Both the position numbers and the translations under genes were made by a program. This document shows, piece after piece, positions 29,426-38,377 of a stretch of 64,000 bases of DNA (the first letter of the stretch is position 1; each line of letters begins with the position of its first letter). Source of the stretch: Kribbella sandramycini (lineage in GTDB: Bacteria > Actinomycetota > Actinomycetes > Propionibacteriales > Kribbellaceae). The DNA lies in the NCBI RefSeq assembly GCF_013131805.1, contig NZ_JABJRC010000008.1, positions 124,001-188,000 of the forward strand, given 5' to 3'. Below the pieces are notes generated by a model. That model was not told the origin of the DNA. It ran no database searches and worked only from the letters and a program-made list of their open reading frames with translations.

Positions 29426-29911
29426 ATGCAAACACGTGTCCGAGTAGGCCTGGCCATCGCCGGGCTGTTCACTGCAACGTTTCCATTTACCGGTACGGCG
29501 TCCGCCACGATGACCCCGCAGGACTTCCGGTCCGAGGTCGTGTCGCGGACGAACGCCGAACGAGCGCGCGTCGGCTGTCCGGCGCTGAACCGGCACGGCG
29601 CGCTCGACAACGCCGCCCAGGGCCACGCCGCCGACATGGCCAACCGGAACTACTTCAGCCATACCAGCCAGGACGGACGCAGCCCGTTCGACCGGATGCG
29701 CCAGGCGGGATATCCGAGCAACAGCGGGATGGCCGAGAACATCGCCGCCGGCTACAGCACACCGGCACAGGTAGTGGCCGGTTGGATGAACTCGTCCGGC
29801 CACCGCGCCAACATCCTCAACTGCAGCTACCGCTCGATCGGCGTCGGCTACGCCTACCGCAGCGGCACCGCCTACGGCCACTACTGGGTGCAGAACTTCG
29901 GCACCGTCTAG
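29426..29911 (+). CDS. Secreted CAP-domain (SCP/PR1-like) protein
   Basis: 161 aa, start ATG 29426 with GAGGAG upstream. Signal peptide to about residue 27 (TASA). CAP domain motifs: NAERARVGCPALNRHGALDNAAQGHAADMANRNYFSH, GENIA-like MAENIAAGYSTPAQVVAGWMNSSGHRANIL, and GHYWVQNFGTV at the end. The two His and acidic residues of the CAP cavity are present. Cys pair likely forms a disulfide. Extracellular; activity in bacteria mostly unknown. Its stop overlaps the stop of the convergent gene. Confidence 0.9.
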   Translation: MQTRVRVGLAIAGLFTATFPFTGTASATMTPQDFRSEVVSRTNAERARVGCPALNRHGALDNAAQGHAADMANRNYFSHTSQDGRSPFDRMRQAGYPSNSGMAENIAAGYSTPAQVVAGWMNSSGHRANILNCSYRSIGVGYAYRSGTAYGHYWVQNFGTV

Positions 29912-30669
29912 GTCAGCTTGGTCCACACCTGGCGCAGGGCTCGGGCGGCGTCGCCCTCGAGCCCTGCGTCGTCCAGCGTCGCCGCCAACTCGTCGAACTC
30001 CGGCCCCCAGCGCCAGGCGACCGCCCGCAGCCGCTCCGGCAACGCCGGGTCCTGCAGCGACCCGGCGTCCCCGCGGATCGTCTGTGCGGTGAGCGCCTCG
30101 GTGACGCCATGCTTCTCGGCCAGTTGGAACGCCAGCACGGCCAGCGCGGCTTTGCCCTTGTTGTAGAGCGCGTACGCCGACTTGGCCGCACTAGCTGCGC
30201 CCGGCGCCGCTCCAACCACCATCGGCGTCACCGCGGTCCCCTGCCACAGCGCAGCGACGTCGGCAGCCGCGGCACCAGACAGCATCAGATGCGTCGGGCT
30301 CTGACCACCAGTCGGCGGCGGACCGACCACACCGGCGTCCACAAACGTCGCCTCCGGTACGGCGTCCTCCGCGCGCTGTAGCGACTCCGGCGACAGCGGG
30401 TTCGCCTCGACGTACAGGCCGGTGAATCCGGCCGCGCCGACCTGCCGAGCGATATCCACCGCGCCCTGCGGCGCGCACGAGGCCAGGACGACGTCCGCCG
30501 TACCGACCGCGTCGTCGAACGCGACTCCGAGCAGCCCGGCGGCCGCGGCTCGCTCGACCGAGGCCGGACTGCGTCCTTCCGGCACCCAGCTCACCGTGTG
30601 ACCGGCGGCGACCAGCTCCGCAGCCAGTCGCGATCCCATGGCACCAGGGTGGAAGACAGCGATTCGCAT
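29908..30669 (-). CDS. NAD(P)-binding 6-phosphogluconate dehydrogenase-like oxidoreductase (DUF1932)
   Basis: 253 aa. Rossmann domain starts IAVFHPGAMGSRLAAELVAAGH, matching the G-x-G-x-x-G loop of beta-hydroxyacid dehydrogenases. The segment YVEANPLSPES and VDAGVVGPPPTGG follows the family pattern. The C-terminal half (from about 160, SAAKSAYALYNKGKAALAVL) is DUF1932. The catalytic Lys region is in AAKSAYALYNKG. Substrate unknown. Convergent with the CAP gene (4-nt overlap). Confidence 0.85.
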   Translation of the reverse strand: MRIAVFHPGAMGSRLAAELVAAGHTVSWVPEGRSPASVERAAAAGLLGVAFDDAVGTADVVLASCAPQGAVDIARQVGAAGFTGLYVEANPLSPESLQRAEDAVPEATFVDAGVVGPPPTGGQSPTHLMLSGAAAADVAALWQGTAVTPMVVGAAPGAASAAKSAYALYNKGKAALAVLAFQLAEKHGVTEALTAQTIRGDAGSLQDPALPERLRAVAWRWGPEFDELAATLDDAGLEGDAARALRQVWTKLT

Positions 30670-30682
30670 GTCCCCGAGCAGA

Positions 30683-31315
30683 TCATTTCTGGCCGAGATA
30701 CGCCAGGACCGCCAGGACGCGGCGGTGGTCCTCGGCGTTCGAGACCAGGCCGAGCTTGGCCATGATGCTGCCGACGTGCGTCTCGACCGTGCGCTCGTTC
30801 AGCCACAACCGACGGCTGATGCCGACGTTCGTACATCCTTCCGCCATCAGCCCGAGCACCTCCCATTCCCGCGGCGTCAGTGCGCCGAACCGCTCCGGAC
30901 GCCCGAGCAGCCGCCCGACCACCTCCGGATCCAGTGCGGACCCGCCGGCGGCGACTCTGGTCAGCGCATCGAGGAACTGATCGACGTCGAGCACTCGGTC
31001 CTTCAGCAGGTAGCCGAAGCCGCCGGTGCTCACCAGCTCGAGCGAATGCCGGGTTTCGACGTGCTGCGAGAGCAGGACGATCCCCATCGCCGGGTGACTC
31101 GTCCGCAGCGTCCGCGCTGCGCGGGCACCGTCGTCGGTCTGATCCGGTGGCATCCGGATGTCGATGACTGCGAGATCCGGCTCGGTCTCCGCGACGACTG
31201 TGAGCAGGCTGACCGCGTCGGCGGCCCGACCGACCACCTCGTGGCCGGCGTCGACCAGTAGCCGGGCCAGCCCTTCCCGGAACAACGCCGAGTCCTCACC
31301 GATCACGATCCGCAC
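30683..31315 (-). CDS. NarL/FixJ-family response regulator
   Basis: 210 aa, GTG start at 31315, 13 nt inside the end of the kinase gene. Receiver domain: RIVIGEDSALFREGLARLL with acidic pocket, phospho-Asp in AVIDIRMPP, Lys in GYLLKDRV. LuxR-type HTH at the C-terminus: LTPREWEVLGLMAEGCTNVGI and ERTVETHVGSIMAKLGL. Works with the adjacent kinase; the targets may include the divergent membrane gene at 33191. Confidence 0.92.
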   Translation of the reverse strand: MRIVIGEDSALFREGLARLLVDAGHEVVGRAADAVSLLTVVAETEPDLAVIDIRMPPDQTDDGARAARTLRTSHPAMGIVLLSQHVETRHSLELVSTGGFGYLLKDRVLDVDQFLDALTRVAAGGSALDPEVVGRLLGRPERFGALTPREWEVLGLMAEGCTNVGISRRLWLNERTVETHVGSIMAKLGLVSNAEDHRRVLAVLAYLGQK

Positions 31316-33051
31316 GGCAGCACCACCTCGATCGTCGTACCGCGCCCGGCCGGGCTGTGCATCGACAACGAGCCGCCGATCGCAGCGACCCGGTCGGCCA
31401 GCCCGCTCAGCCCTGACCCCGGCCGCGGCGTCGCGCCGCCACAACCGTCGTCCTCCACCCGGATACGGACGTCCTCAGCCGCCTGCTCCACCCGGACCGC
31501 GATCGAGCTCGCATGCGCGTACTTCGCGGCGTTGGTGACCGCCTCAGCCGCGACGAAGTACGCAGTGATCGCCAGCTCGTCCGGGAGCTCATCCGGCCCG
31601 ATGTCCAACCGCACCGGGATCGGCAGCGACCGGGTGATCGCTGCGAGCGCCGCGTGCAGGCCGTCGTCCAGACTCGTCGGCCGAAGCCCATGCGCGATCT
31701 GCCGCAGTTCGGCAATCGCAGTGGACAGCTCAGCCACCGCCTGGTCGAGGAGACCGTTCACATCGACGCTGCCGTCGTCCAGGTGCCGCTGCGCCAGCCG
31801 AAGCGCCATGCCGAGCGACACCAGCCGTTGCTGTGCGCCGTCGTGCAGATCGCGTTCCAGTCGACGCCGCTCCCGATCACCCGCCTGAACCAGCCGGGAC
31901 CGGCTGGCCGCGACATCACGCAAGGCCGATGCCACCTCGGCTCGCAGCCGACTCACCTCGACCAGACTCGCCGCACCGGTCGCCACTGCCTTCAACACCG
32001 CCGGTCCACTGGCTCCAGCTAGCAGTCCGATCTGCACTCCGCCCAGCAACACCGGTACGCCGCCGTCCGCACCGACCGGTACGCCGGCCGCATCCACGAA
32101 GCCCGAGGCACCCGGCACCAGGAGCCCGACCCGCAGCGTCGGATCACGCAACGCCGTCCGCAGCGACAGCTCCAGCTCCTCCGGCTGGGCCTGCTCGGTG
32201 TGGATGCGCCGCTGCAGGTCTTCGATCGCGGCCAGCGCGGCCCGGCGCGGCGGATAGAGCCGCCGGTCGACCAGTCGTTGCAGCCGAGTCCGCAGTGGGC
32301 TCAGCACCAGCGCACAGACCGCAGTCGCGATCGCCGCGGCCGGTGCGGACTCCTTACCCAGAAAGAGCCCAAGCGTGAGGGCGATCCCGGCATACGTGCC
32401 GAGCAGTGCGACGACGACGATCGCGTACGTGACGCTGTCCGCGACGATCCGGTCCACGTCGTACAGATCGTGCCGCAGCATCGCGACGGCGACCGAAGCC
32501 GGCAGCCCGATCAGTGTGGCGATTCCGAACCCCGTAGCCACCACACCGGACTCACCGGTGATCAGAATCTCCACCAGGCAGACAATCGGGTAGACCGCGA
32601 CCGCCAGCCCGGCCAGCGCCAGCCACTTCAGCTGCGCCCGCTCCCGCCCACCTGCGCGCCGGAACCGGACAACCAGCGAGAACGCCGCCACCAGCACCAG
32701 AACAAGCATCAGCCCGAACGCCGGCTCCCGGAGCAGCGGAACGCTGACCGTCTGCTGCACCAGGCAGCAGACCACCAACAGCACCGCCACCGCCCGCCAG
32801 CGCGGGCTCGGCAGCCGTCCGTCCGGGAAGAACAGTAAGAGCAGCGCAACGGCGACCACCAGCCACCAGGCGCCCTCCTCGAAGAACTGATTGGACGGCA
32901 GAAACACGTCCCGAGCGGCAACAAACACCACGACCGCCCCGACCCAGACCAGCAGCAGGCCGACCACGTTGCGCGGCACCTTCCGCCACACCACGAGGCC
33001 CAGTACGGCAATCGCCGTACCGATCACGGCCAGACCGGCTGCCCACCCCAT
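31303..33051 (-). CDS. Sensor histidine kinase, HisKA_3 family
   Basis: 582 aa. N-terminal half has about nine to ten hydrophobic helices with short loops (residues 1-260), no large external sensor. Dimerisation/phospho-acceptor box RERRRLERDLHDGAQQRLVSLGMAL, with the phospho-His in DLHDGAQQ. ATPase: N-box AVTNAAKYAHAS, G-box VEDDGCGG and GSGLSGLADRV. Translationally coupled to the response regulator downstream. The signal is unknown; membrane-embedded sensing is inferred. Confidence 0.92.
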   Translation of the reverse strand: MGWAAGLAVIGTAIAVLGLVVWRKVPRNVVGLLLVWVGAVVVFVAARDVFLPSNQFFEEGAWWLVVAVALLLLFFPDGRLPSPRWRAVAVLLVVCCLVQQTVSVPLLREPAFGLMLVLVLVAAFSLVVRFRRAGGRERAQLKWLALAGLAVAVYPIVCLVEILITGESGVVATGFGIATLIGLPASVAVAMLRHDLYDVDRIVADSVTYAIVVVALLGTYAGIALTLGLFLGKESAPAAAIATAVCALVLSPLRTRLQRLVDRRLYPPRRAALAAIEDLQRRIHTEQAQPEELELSLRTALRDPTLRVGLLVPGASGFVDAAGVPVGADGGVPVLLGGVQIGLLAGASGPAVLKAVATGAASLVEVSRLRAEVASALRDVAASRSRLVQAGDRERRRLERDLHDGAQQRLVSLGMALRLAQRHLDDGSVDVNGLLDQAVAELSTAIAELRQIAHGLRPTSLDDGLHAALAAITRSLPIPVRLDIGPDELPDELAITAYFVAAEAVTNAAKYAHASSIAVRVEQAAEDVRIRVEDDGCGGATPRPGSGLSGLADRVAAIGGSLSMHSPAGRGTTIEVVLPCGS

Positions 33052-33190
33052 TCCGTCAGAGTAAGTCCGAATCTTCCGTCAGGACTCCGAGCCAACACGG
33101 AGATCCTTCTCCGCGCTCGCTCCGATGTGTCCGGCCACTTCTCAGCGGTTCTCTGAACACATCCTGTTTCTGATCTCGGAGGTGCCCGTC

Positions 33191-33865
33191 ATGTCCACCG
33201 AAACGCTCATCCGCCGCGACTCGACCACCCGGCGGCGCGTCGGGTTCGTCGCACTCGCCCTGAGCATCACCGCCCTGCTGGCACTCCCCGGCGGCTTGCT
33301 GTGGCCAGAAGCGTCCGGCGGCGGTGAGACCTACACGTACGCCGACATCCAGCCGCAGCGCGCGCTCTGGTGGGGACTACTCACCGCACTGGCCATCAAC
33401 CTGGTCATCAACGTCCCAGCCCAGGCGCTGCTGACAGTCCTGCTCGTCCGCAACCGGGGCGCCGGCTGGGCCACCGCGGGCGGCGTCGTCCTGTGGATCG
33501 GCACCGCTCTGTACGCCGTCGGCGGCGCGGGCTGGGCAGCGGCGTACTACTTCGCCACCGCGGACGGCGTCGACCCGTCGGTGCTGGACCGGATCAACGC
33601 CGACTCGGCGCACATCTTCGGCGTGATGATCCCCGGCGCGCTCCTGGTCGCCCTGGGCACGGTGCTCCAGGTCGTCGGGCTGTGGCGCTCGAACGCCGTC
33701 CCGCGCTGGATCCCGCTGCTGTGGCTGACCGTGGTCGCGACGTTCCTCGTCCCCGGGAACGGCCTGATCGGCCTGCTCACCGCCGTCCCGATGACGGCGG
33801 CGAGCCTCGGCACCGCGTACTACGCCTGGCGGGGGGCTAGGCGCGACCCTCGAACAGGCTGGTGA
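33191..33865 (+). CDS. Multi-pass membrane protein (DUF4386-like)
   Basis: 224 aa with about six transmembrane helices (for example VGFVALALSITALLALPG, LLTALAINLVINVPAQALL and MIPGALLVALGTVLQVVGLW). Start ATG 33191 has GGAGGTG upstream. It is divergent from the two-component system at 30683-33051, so it may be its target. Its C-terminus overlaps the convergent prs gene by 29 nt. No enzymatic motif seen. Confidence 0.75.
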   Translation: MSTETLIRRDSTTRRRVGFVALALSITALLALPGGLLWPEASGGGETYTYADIQPQRALWWGLLTALAINLVINVPAQALLTVLLVRNRGAGWATAGGVVLWIGTALYAVGGAGWAAAYYFATADGVDPSVLDRINADSAHIFGVMIPGALLVALGTVLQVVGLWRSNAVPRWIPLLWLTVVATFLVPGNGLIGLLTAVPMTAASLGTAYYAWRGARRDPRTGW

Positions 33866-34817
33866 CCGAGCCGTCCTCGAAGACCTCGCGGATCGCCCGG
33901 CTGATCAGCGGGGCGATCGAGAGCTCGGTCAGCTTGTCGAAGCGGCGCTCGGCGGAGATCGGCAGCGTGTTGGTGACGATCACCTCGCTGGCCTGGCAGT
34001 TCTTCAGGCGGTCGACCGCCGGGCCGGAGAGGATGGCGTGCGTCGCGGCGATCACGACGCCGGCCGCGCCGTCGGCGTACAGGGCGTCGGCGGCCTTGGT
34101 GATGGTGCCGGCGGTGTCGATCATGTCGTCGACCAGGATGCAGACCCGGCCCTTGACCTCACCGACGACGCGGTTCGCGACGGTCTCGTTCGGCCGGTCG
34201 ATGTCCCGGGTCTTGTGGATGAAGGCCAGCGGCGCGTTGTTCAGCCGGGCCGACCACTGCTCGGCGACCTTGATCCGGCCGGCGTCCGGCGAGACCACGG
34301 CCAGCTGCTGGTCGCCGTAGTTGTCGCGGACGTAGTCGGACAGGATCGGCAGCGCCATCAGGTGGTCCACCGGGCCGTCGAAGAAACCCTGGATCTGCGA
34401 GGTGTGCAGATCCACGCAGATCAGCCGGTTCGCGCCCGCGGTCTTGAACAGGTCGGCCATCAGGCGAGCCGAGATCGGCTCCCGGCCGCGGTGCTTCTTG
34501 TCCTGCCGGGCGTACCCGTAGAACGGGAGCACGACCGTGATCCGCTTGGCCGACGCGCGCTTCAGCGCGTCGACCATGATCAGCTGCTCCATGATCCACT
34601 CGTTGATCGGCGAGGTGTGGCTCTGGATCACGAACGCGTCGCTGCCCCGGACCGACTCCTCGAAGCGAACGTAGATCTCGCCGTTGGCGAAGTCGTACGC
34701 CGAGGTCGGCACCAGGCCGGAGCCCAGCTGCTCGGCGACCTCCTCGGCCAGCCCGGGATGGGCTCGGCCGGAGAACACCATCAGGTTCTTCTCGGTGGTT
34801 CGCTTCATCCCGCTCAT
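33837..34817 (-). CDS. prs: Ribose-phosphate pyrophosphokinase
   Basis: 326 aa, ATG 34817 with GGGAGG upstream; a longer frame runs into glmU and is artefactual. Makes PRPP from ribose 5-phosphate and ATP. Motifs: FSGRAHPGLAEEVAEQLG, FVIQSHTSPINEWIMEQLIM, YGYARQDKKHRGREPISARL, ICVDLHTSQIQGFFDGPVDH and the PRPP loop VCILVDDMIDTAGTITKAA. Overlaps are absent with glmU (13-bp gap), so glmU-prs form one transcript, the usual actinobacterial pair. Confidence 0.96.
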   Translation of the reverse strand: MSGMKRTTEKNLMVFSGRAHPGLAEEVAEQLGSGLVPTSAYDFANGEIYVRFEESVRGSDAFVIQSHTSPINEWIMEQLIMVDALKRASAKRITVVLPFYGYARQDKKHRGREPISARLMADLFKTAGANRLICVDLHTSQIQGFFDGPVDHLMALPILSDYVRDNYGDQQLAVVSPDAGRIKVAEQWSARLNNAPLAFIHKTRDIDRPNETVANRVVGEVKGRVCILVDDMIDTAGTITKAADALYADGAAGVVIAATHAILSGPAVDRLKNCQASEVIVTNTLPISAERRFDKLTELSIAPLISRAIREVFEDGSVTSLFEGRA

Positions 34818-34830
34818 GACCGGCCTCCCG

Positions 34831-36303
34831 TTACGCCTTCTCGCCAGTGTCGCCCGGCGTCGCCGCGTTCGCACCCTCGGCGAGCGCATCTGCGGCGGCC
34901 TGAGCCGTCTTGGTGCCGGCGCGTTTGCGCTCGACCCAGCCCTTGATGTTGCGCTGCCGGCCCCGGGCGACCGCGATCTCACCCGGTTCGACGTCCTCGG
35001 TCAGCGCGGTGCCGGCGGCCAGGTAGGCGCCGTCCGCGACCGTGCGGGGAGCGACGATGACCGAGTTGCTCCCGATGAACGAGTGCTTGCCGATCACGGT
35101 CGGGTACTTCTTCTGGCCGTCGTAGTTGGCGAAGATCGTGCCGGCGCCGATATTCGCGCCCTCGCCGATCGTCGCGTCCCCGGCGTACGTCAGGTGCGGC
35201 ACCTTGGCGCCGTCGCCGATCGAGGTGTTCTTGGTCTCGACGAAGGTGCCGATCTTGCCCTTCACACCGACCTTGGTGCCCGGCCGCAGGTAGGCGAACG
35301 GGCCGACGCTCGCGCCGTCGCCGAGCACCGAGCTCGAGCCGTGCGCGCGGATGATCGTCGCGTTCGCGCCGATCTCGACGTCGGTGAGCGTGGTGTCCGG
35401 GCCGATCGTGGTGCCGCTGCCGGCCGTGGTCGCGCCGTGCAGCTGCGTGTTCGGCAGCAGGGTGACGTCCTGGGCGAGGACGACGGTGCTGTCCACCCAG
35501 GTGGTGTTCGGGTCGACGATCGTGACGCCGGCGCGCATCAGCTTGTCGAGCGTTCGGCGGTTCAGCTCGGCGCGCAGCGCGGCAAGCTGGACGCGGTCGT
35601 TCACGCCCTCGGTCTGCATGGCGTCCTCGGTCACGTACGCGCCGACCCGCTTGCCGTCGTTACGGGCGATCGACAGCACGTCGGTCAGGTACAGCTCGCC
35701 CTGCGCGTTGTCGGTGGTCAGCCGACTCAGACCGTCACGCAGCGTGGCCGCGTCGAAGACGTAGATCCCGGCGTTGATCTCGTCGATCTGCCGCTGCTCG
35801 GGCGTCGCGTCCTTGTGCTCGACGATCGCGGCGACCGTGCCGTCGGCGCCCGGGACGATCCGGCCGTAGCCGGTCGGGTCGGCCACCCGCGCGGTCAGCA
35901 CGGTGACGGCGTTGCCCTGCTTGTCATGCTCGGCGACCAGCTCGGCCAGCGTCTCGGACTGCAGCAGCGGGACGTCGCCCGACGTCACCACCACGGAGCC
36001 CTCGAACTCGGCCGGCACGGCGGTCAGCCCGGCGCGCACGGCGTCCCCGGTGCCCAGCTGCTGCTCCTGGACGGCGGTCTTCACGTCCGGGTCGAGCGCC
36101 TGCAGGTGCGCCTCGACCAGCTCACGGCCGTTCCCGACGACCACCACGAGGTGCTCGGGGGCGAGCACCCGCGCCGTCACCACGGCGTGCCCGACGAGAC
36201 TGCGCCCGCCGATCTCGTGCAGCACCTTCGGGGTCGCTGATTTCATCCGGGTTCCGAGCCCGGCGGCCATGATCACGACGGCGGCGGGCCGATGGGAAGT
36301 CAC
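34831..36303 (-). CDS. glmU: Bifunctional GlcNAc-1-phosphate uridyltransferase / GlcN-1-P acetyltransferase
   Basis: 490 aa. Supplies UDP-GlcNAc for peptidoglycan. The N-terminal uridyltransferase has AAGLGTRMKSATPKVLHEIGG and VTSGDVPLL. The C-terminal half is a left-handed beta helix of hexapeptide repeats (PNTQLHGATTAGSGTTIGPD, GEGANIGAGTIFANYDGQKK) containing the acetyltransferase His/Tyr site. A charged tail of about 30 residues is normal in actinobacteria. First gene of glmU-prs. Confidence 0.97.
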   Translation of the reverse strand: MTSHRPAAVVIMAAGLGTRMKSATPKVLHEIGGRSLVGHAVVTARVLAPEHLVVVVGNGRELVEAHLQALDPDVKTAVQEQQLGTGDAVRAGLTAVPAEFEGSVVVTSGDVPLLQSETLAELVAEHDKQGNAVTVLTARVADPTGYGRIVPGADGTVAAIVEHKDATPEQRQIDEINAGIYVFDAATLRDGLSRLTTDNAQGELYLTDVLSIARNDGKRVGAYVTEDAMQTEGVNDRVQLAALRAELNRRTLDKLMRAGVTIVDPNTTWVDSTVVLAQDVTLLPNTQLHGATTAGSGTTIGPDTTLTDVEIGANATIIRAHGSSSVLGDGASVGPFAYLRPGTKVGVKGKIGTFVETKNTSIGDGAKVPHLTYAGDATIGEGANIGAGTIFANYDGQKKYPTVIGKHSFIGSNSVIVAPRTVADGAYLAAGTALTEDVEPGEIAVARGRQRNIKGWVERKRAGTKTAQAAADALAEGANAATPGDTGEKA

Positions 36304-36417
36304 GCGGTCTTCTCCTCGAGTTCCCTGCGAGTTTCTGGAACAAGTATCTGCACAGGCACCCGAAACAGTGCCCGCGCAAGCCTACTTGCTCACCCCGGGG
36401 ATCCCGTACTCGGCCTT

Positions 36418-37629
36418 TCAGGCGGCCGGACCGCGCAGGTTGGCGACCAGATCGTCGGCCGTGAGCCCGGCGTACGCCTGCATCATGCGGTTCCGGGCGT
36501 ACTCGTTGTACCCGCGGCGGGCCACCTGGAGGTAGAACCGCGTGACCGATCCCACTCCGACGCCCCGGGCCATCAGGTCCACCGCGAGCCAGCTGGTCCG
36601 GTAACTCTCCGTGGTCGTGAACTCGTCGTCCCGCGGCAGCCGCTCGATCCGCCCCTTGACCTGCCGCGCCACCTCGGCCCGCTCGGCGGCTACCGCCGCG
36701 GGCGGGCGGACCAGGTTCGCCGCGTACGCCGCCAGCCCCTCGGCGAGCCAGCGCGGCGCCTCGTCCCCCATTTTGACCGGCGTCAGATGCGTCAGCCCGT
36801 GCACCAGCTCGGGCAGCGTCGGCTCACCGGTCACCACAGCCCACCCGCCGACCGGGCGGCCGTCGTCCGCCGGGCTGTGCATCGGGTGGATCCGCACCGG
36901 CTCGCTCCCCGGTAGCGTCGCGGGCAGATCGGTCAGTACGCCGGGATCGGCCACCGCCACCACCAGCGGGATCTCCTGCAGCGGCCCGGGCCACAGCCGC
37001 CGCACAACCACCGCCGCCCGCGCAGTAACCGCCGCCAGCCGCTCCCCCTTCGCCCGCTGCCCCCGATCGACCAGCACGACGACGCCGTCCTTTTCGACCA
37101 CTTCGAGGTCGGCCACATCCCATGGCTGCCGATTGCTGCGCAGGACGCCGTCCAGCCGGGTCACGTCGACCAGCTCGGCCTTTCCGGCCCGGACGACGTA
37201 CGTGTAGCCCAGGTCGGTCGCAGCGGGCCGCAGGTCGGTCACGGCGTACCGCAAGCTGATGCGGAAGGTGACCGCGCCGGCGCCGTACCGTTGCACGGCC
37301 CCCGGATCCACCCACGCCTCCCGGCGCCGGAACCCGACCTGTGCTTTCAGGGCGCGCAGATTCTGCAAGACGCGCAGCTGGCGTGCCTTCACCGCCGGTG
37401 CGACCTGGGCGACGAATCCACTCCCGTCACCGCGCCGCACCGCAACCGCCTGCCGCGCCAGCGCGACGTCCACCGCATCCGCCACCAGCGGATCAACCTG
37501 ACCATCCCCACTCCGCGGCCCGGCCACCTCCATCCCCACCGGCCAAACCCGAGCCTCACCACCCCCACTGCCCACCACCAGACCGCCGGCCAGCAAAGCC
37601 CCCACCGCCAACCACCCGACCGCCTTCAT
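36418..37629 (-). CDS. Peptidase MA-like protein lacking the catalytic glutamate
   Basis: 403 aa from ATG 37629. N-terminal signal or anchor helix (VGWLAVGALLAGGLVVGSGG), a middle region resembling a nuclear-transport-factor fold (FRISLRYAVTDLRPAATDLGY), and a C-terminal gluzincin-like domain. The metal motif is HGLTH at 277-281 where HExxH is expected; the downstream WLAEGLAAYAA Glu is kept. The Gly codon (36796-36798) is GGG, one transition from Glu GAG. Probably exported. Either a degenerate peptidase or a binding-only domain. Confidence 0.75.
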   Translation of the reverse strand: MKAVGWLAVGALLAGGLVVGSGGGEARVWPVGMEVAGPRSGDGQVDPLVADAVDVALARQAVAVRRGDGSGFVAQVAPAVKARQLRVLQNLRALKAQVGFRRREAWVDPGAVQRYGAGAVTFRISLRYAVTDLRPAATDLGYTYVVRAGKAELVDVTRLDGVLRSNRQPWDVADLEVVEKDGVVVLVDRGQRAKGERLAAVTARAAVVVRRLWPGPLQEIPLVVAVADPGVLTDLPATLPGSEPVRIHPMHSPADDGRPVGGWAVVTGEPTLPELVHGLTHLTPVKMGDEAPRWLAEGLAAYAANLVRPPAAVAAERAEVARQVKGRIERLPRDDEFTTTESYRTSWLAVDLMARGVGVGSVTRFYLQVARRGYNEYARNRMMQAYAGLTADDLVANLRGPAA

Positions 37630-37720
37630 GCCCTTCCCAACGACCCACCCCCCACCCAGGTAACCGCAACCTGTCGGCGCCGCCCGCGACACTGAAACCC
37701 CACCCACCCCAGGAGCCCAC

Positions 37721-38044
37721 ATGCCTCTCACCCTCGGCGCCGTCGTCCTCAACACCACCCCCCAAGCCGCCACCTTCTGGCAACAAGCCCTCGCCTACAC
37801 CCCCTCCCCCACCAACCCCGACTTCCTCCTCCCCCCACCCACCGCCCCCACCACCCGCCTCCACCTGGACACCACCGACCAAACCCACCTAGACCTCTGG
37901 CCCACCCCAGGCTCCACCGCCCACACCGAAACCGCCCGCCTCCTGGCCCTAGGCGCCACCCGCGCCCCCTGGACCTACCCCACCAACCCCGACTTCACCG
38001 TCCTCCAAGCCCCCGACGGCACCCACTTCTGCATCATCGGCTAA
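37721..38044 (+). CDS. VOC (glyoxalase-like) family protein, short
   Basis: 107 aa. Reads as a single betaalphabetabetabeta half-module pair: MPLTLGAVVLNTTPQAATFWQ start, RLHLDTTDQTHLDLW centre, and FTVLQAPDGTHFCIIG end. The His in RLHLDT and the terminal PDGTHFC pattern fit vicinal oxygen chelate proteins. Third codon positions are almost all C, making the strand extremely pyrimidine-rich. Its TAA overlaps the convergent small gene by 4 nt. Substrate unknown. Confidence 0.75.
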   Translation: MPLTLGAVVLNTTPQAATFWQQALAYTPSPTNPDFLLPPPTAPTTRLHLDTTDQTHLDLWPTPGSTAHTETARLLALGATRAPWTYPTNPDFTVLQAPDGTHFCIIG

Positions 38045-38265
38045 GCGCCGGCGAGCGCCTCGTTCAGAACGCGGCCGGCGTCCGCCCGGGCGTGCTTCTT
38101 CCGGCGGTAACGCACCTTGCGGACGACCTTGCCGTCGTCGCCGACTTCCCAGACGTACAAGGTCCAACCACCCAGAAAGAAGACGAGGTGCACAAACCAA
38201 CTGAGTAACCACAGAACCGGCATCACGAGCAGTTCGACAGGCTCACCGCTGCCGCCGGCCCCCAA
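38041..38265 (-). CDS. Small membrane protein
   Basis: 74 aa. One long hydrophobic stretch (about 11-40, LLVMPVLWLLSWFVHLVFFL) followed by WEVGDDGKVVRKVRYRRKKHARADAGRVL, a basic cytoplasmic tail. A TTG start is used here because GAGGTG sits 6 nt upstream; an ATG 14 codons later is an alternative. No family recognised. Convergent with the VOC gene. Confidence 0.6.
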   Translation of the reverse strand: MGAGGSGEPVELLVMPVLWLLSWFVHLVFFLGGWTLYVWEVGDDGKVVRKVRYRRKKHARADAGRVLNEALAGA

Positions 38266-38377
38266 CCCATCACCTCAAGCAAGAAACCCCGACCTGTCCA
38301 ACTCCACCTTGAACCGGTCGTTCTCCGCCACGATCTCCACCCCACCATTGTCGGTGGTGTGGCGCAGACTGGCGGGT

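Noticed and set aside
33837-33865. Overlap of the membrane protein gene with prs as a sign of a wrong frame
   Set aside because: Both frames are well supported; a 29-nt convergent overlap at the C-terminus is tolerable.
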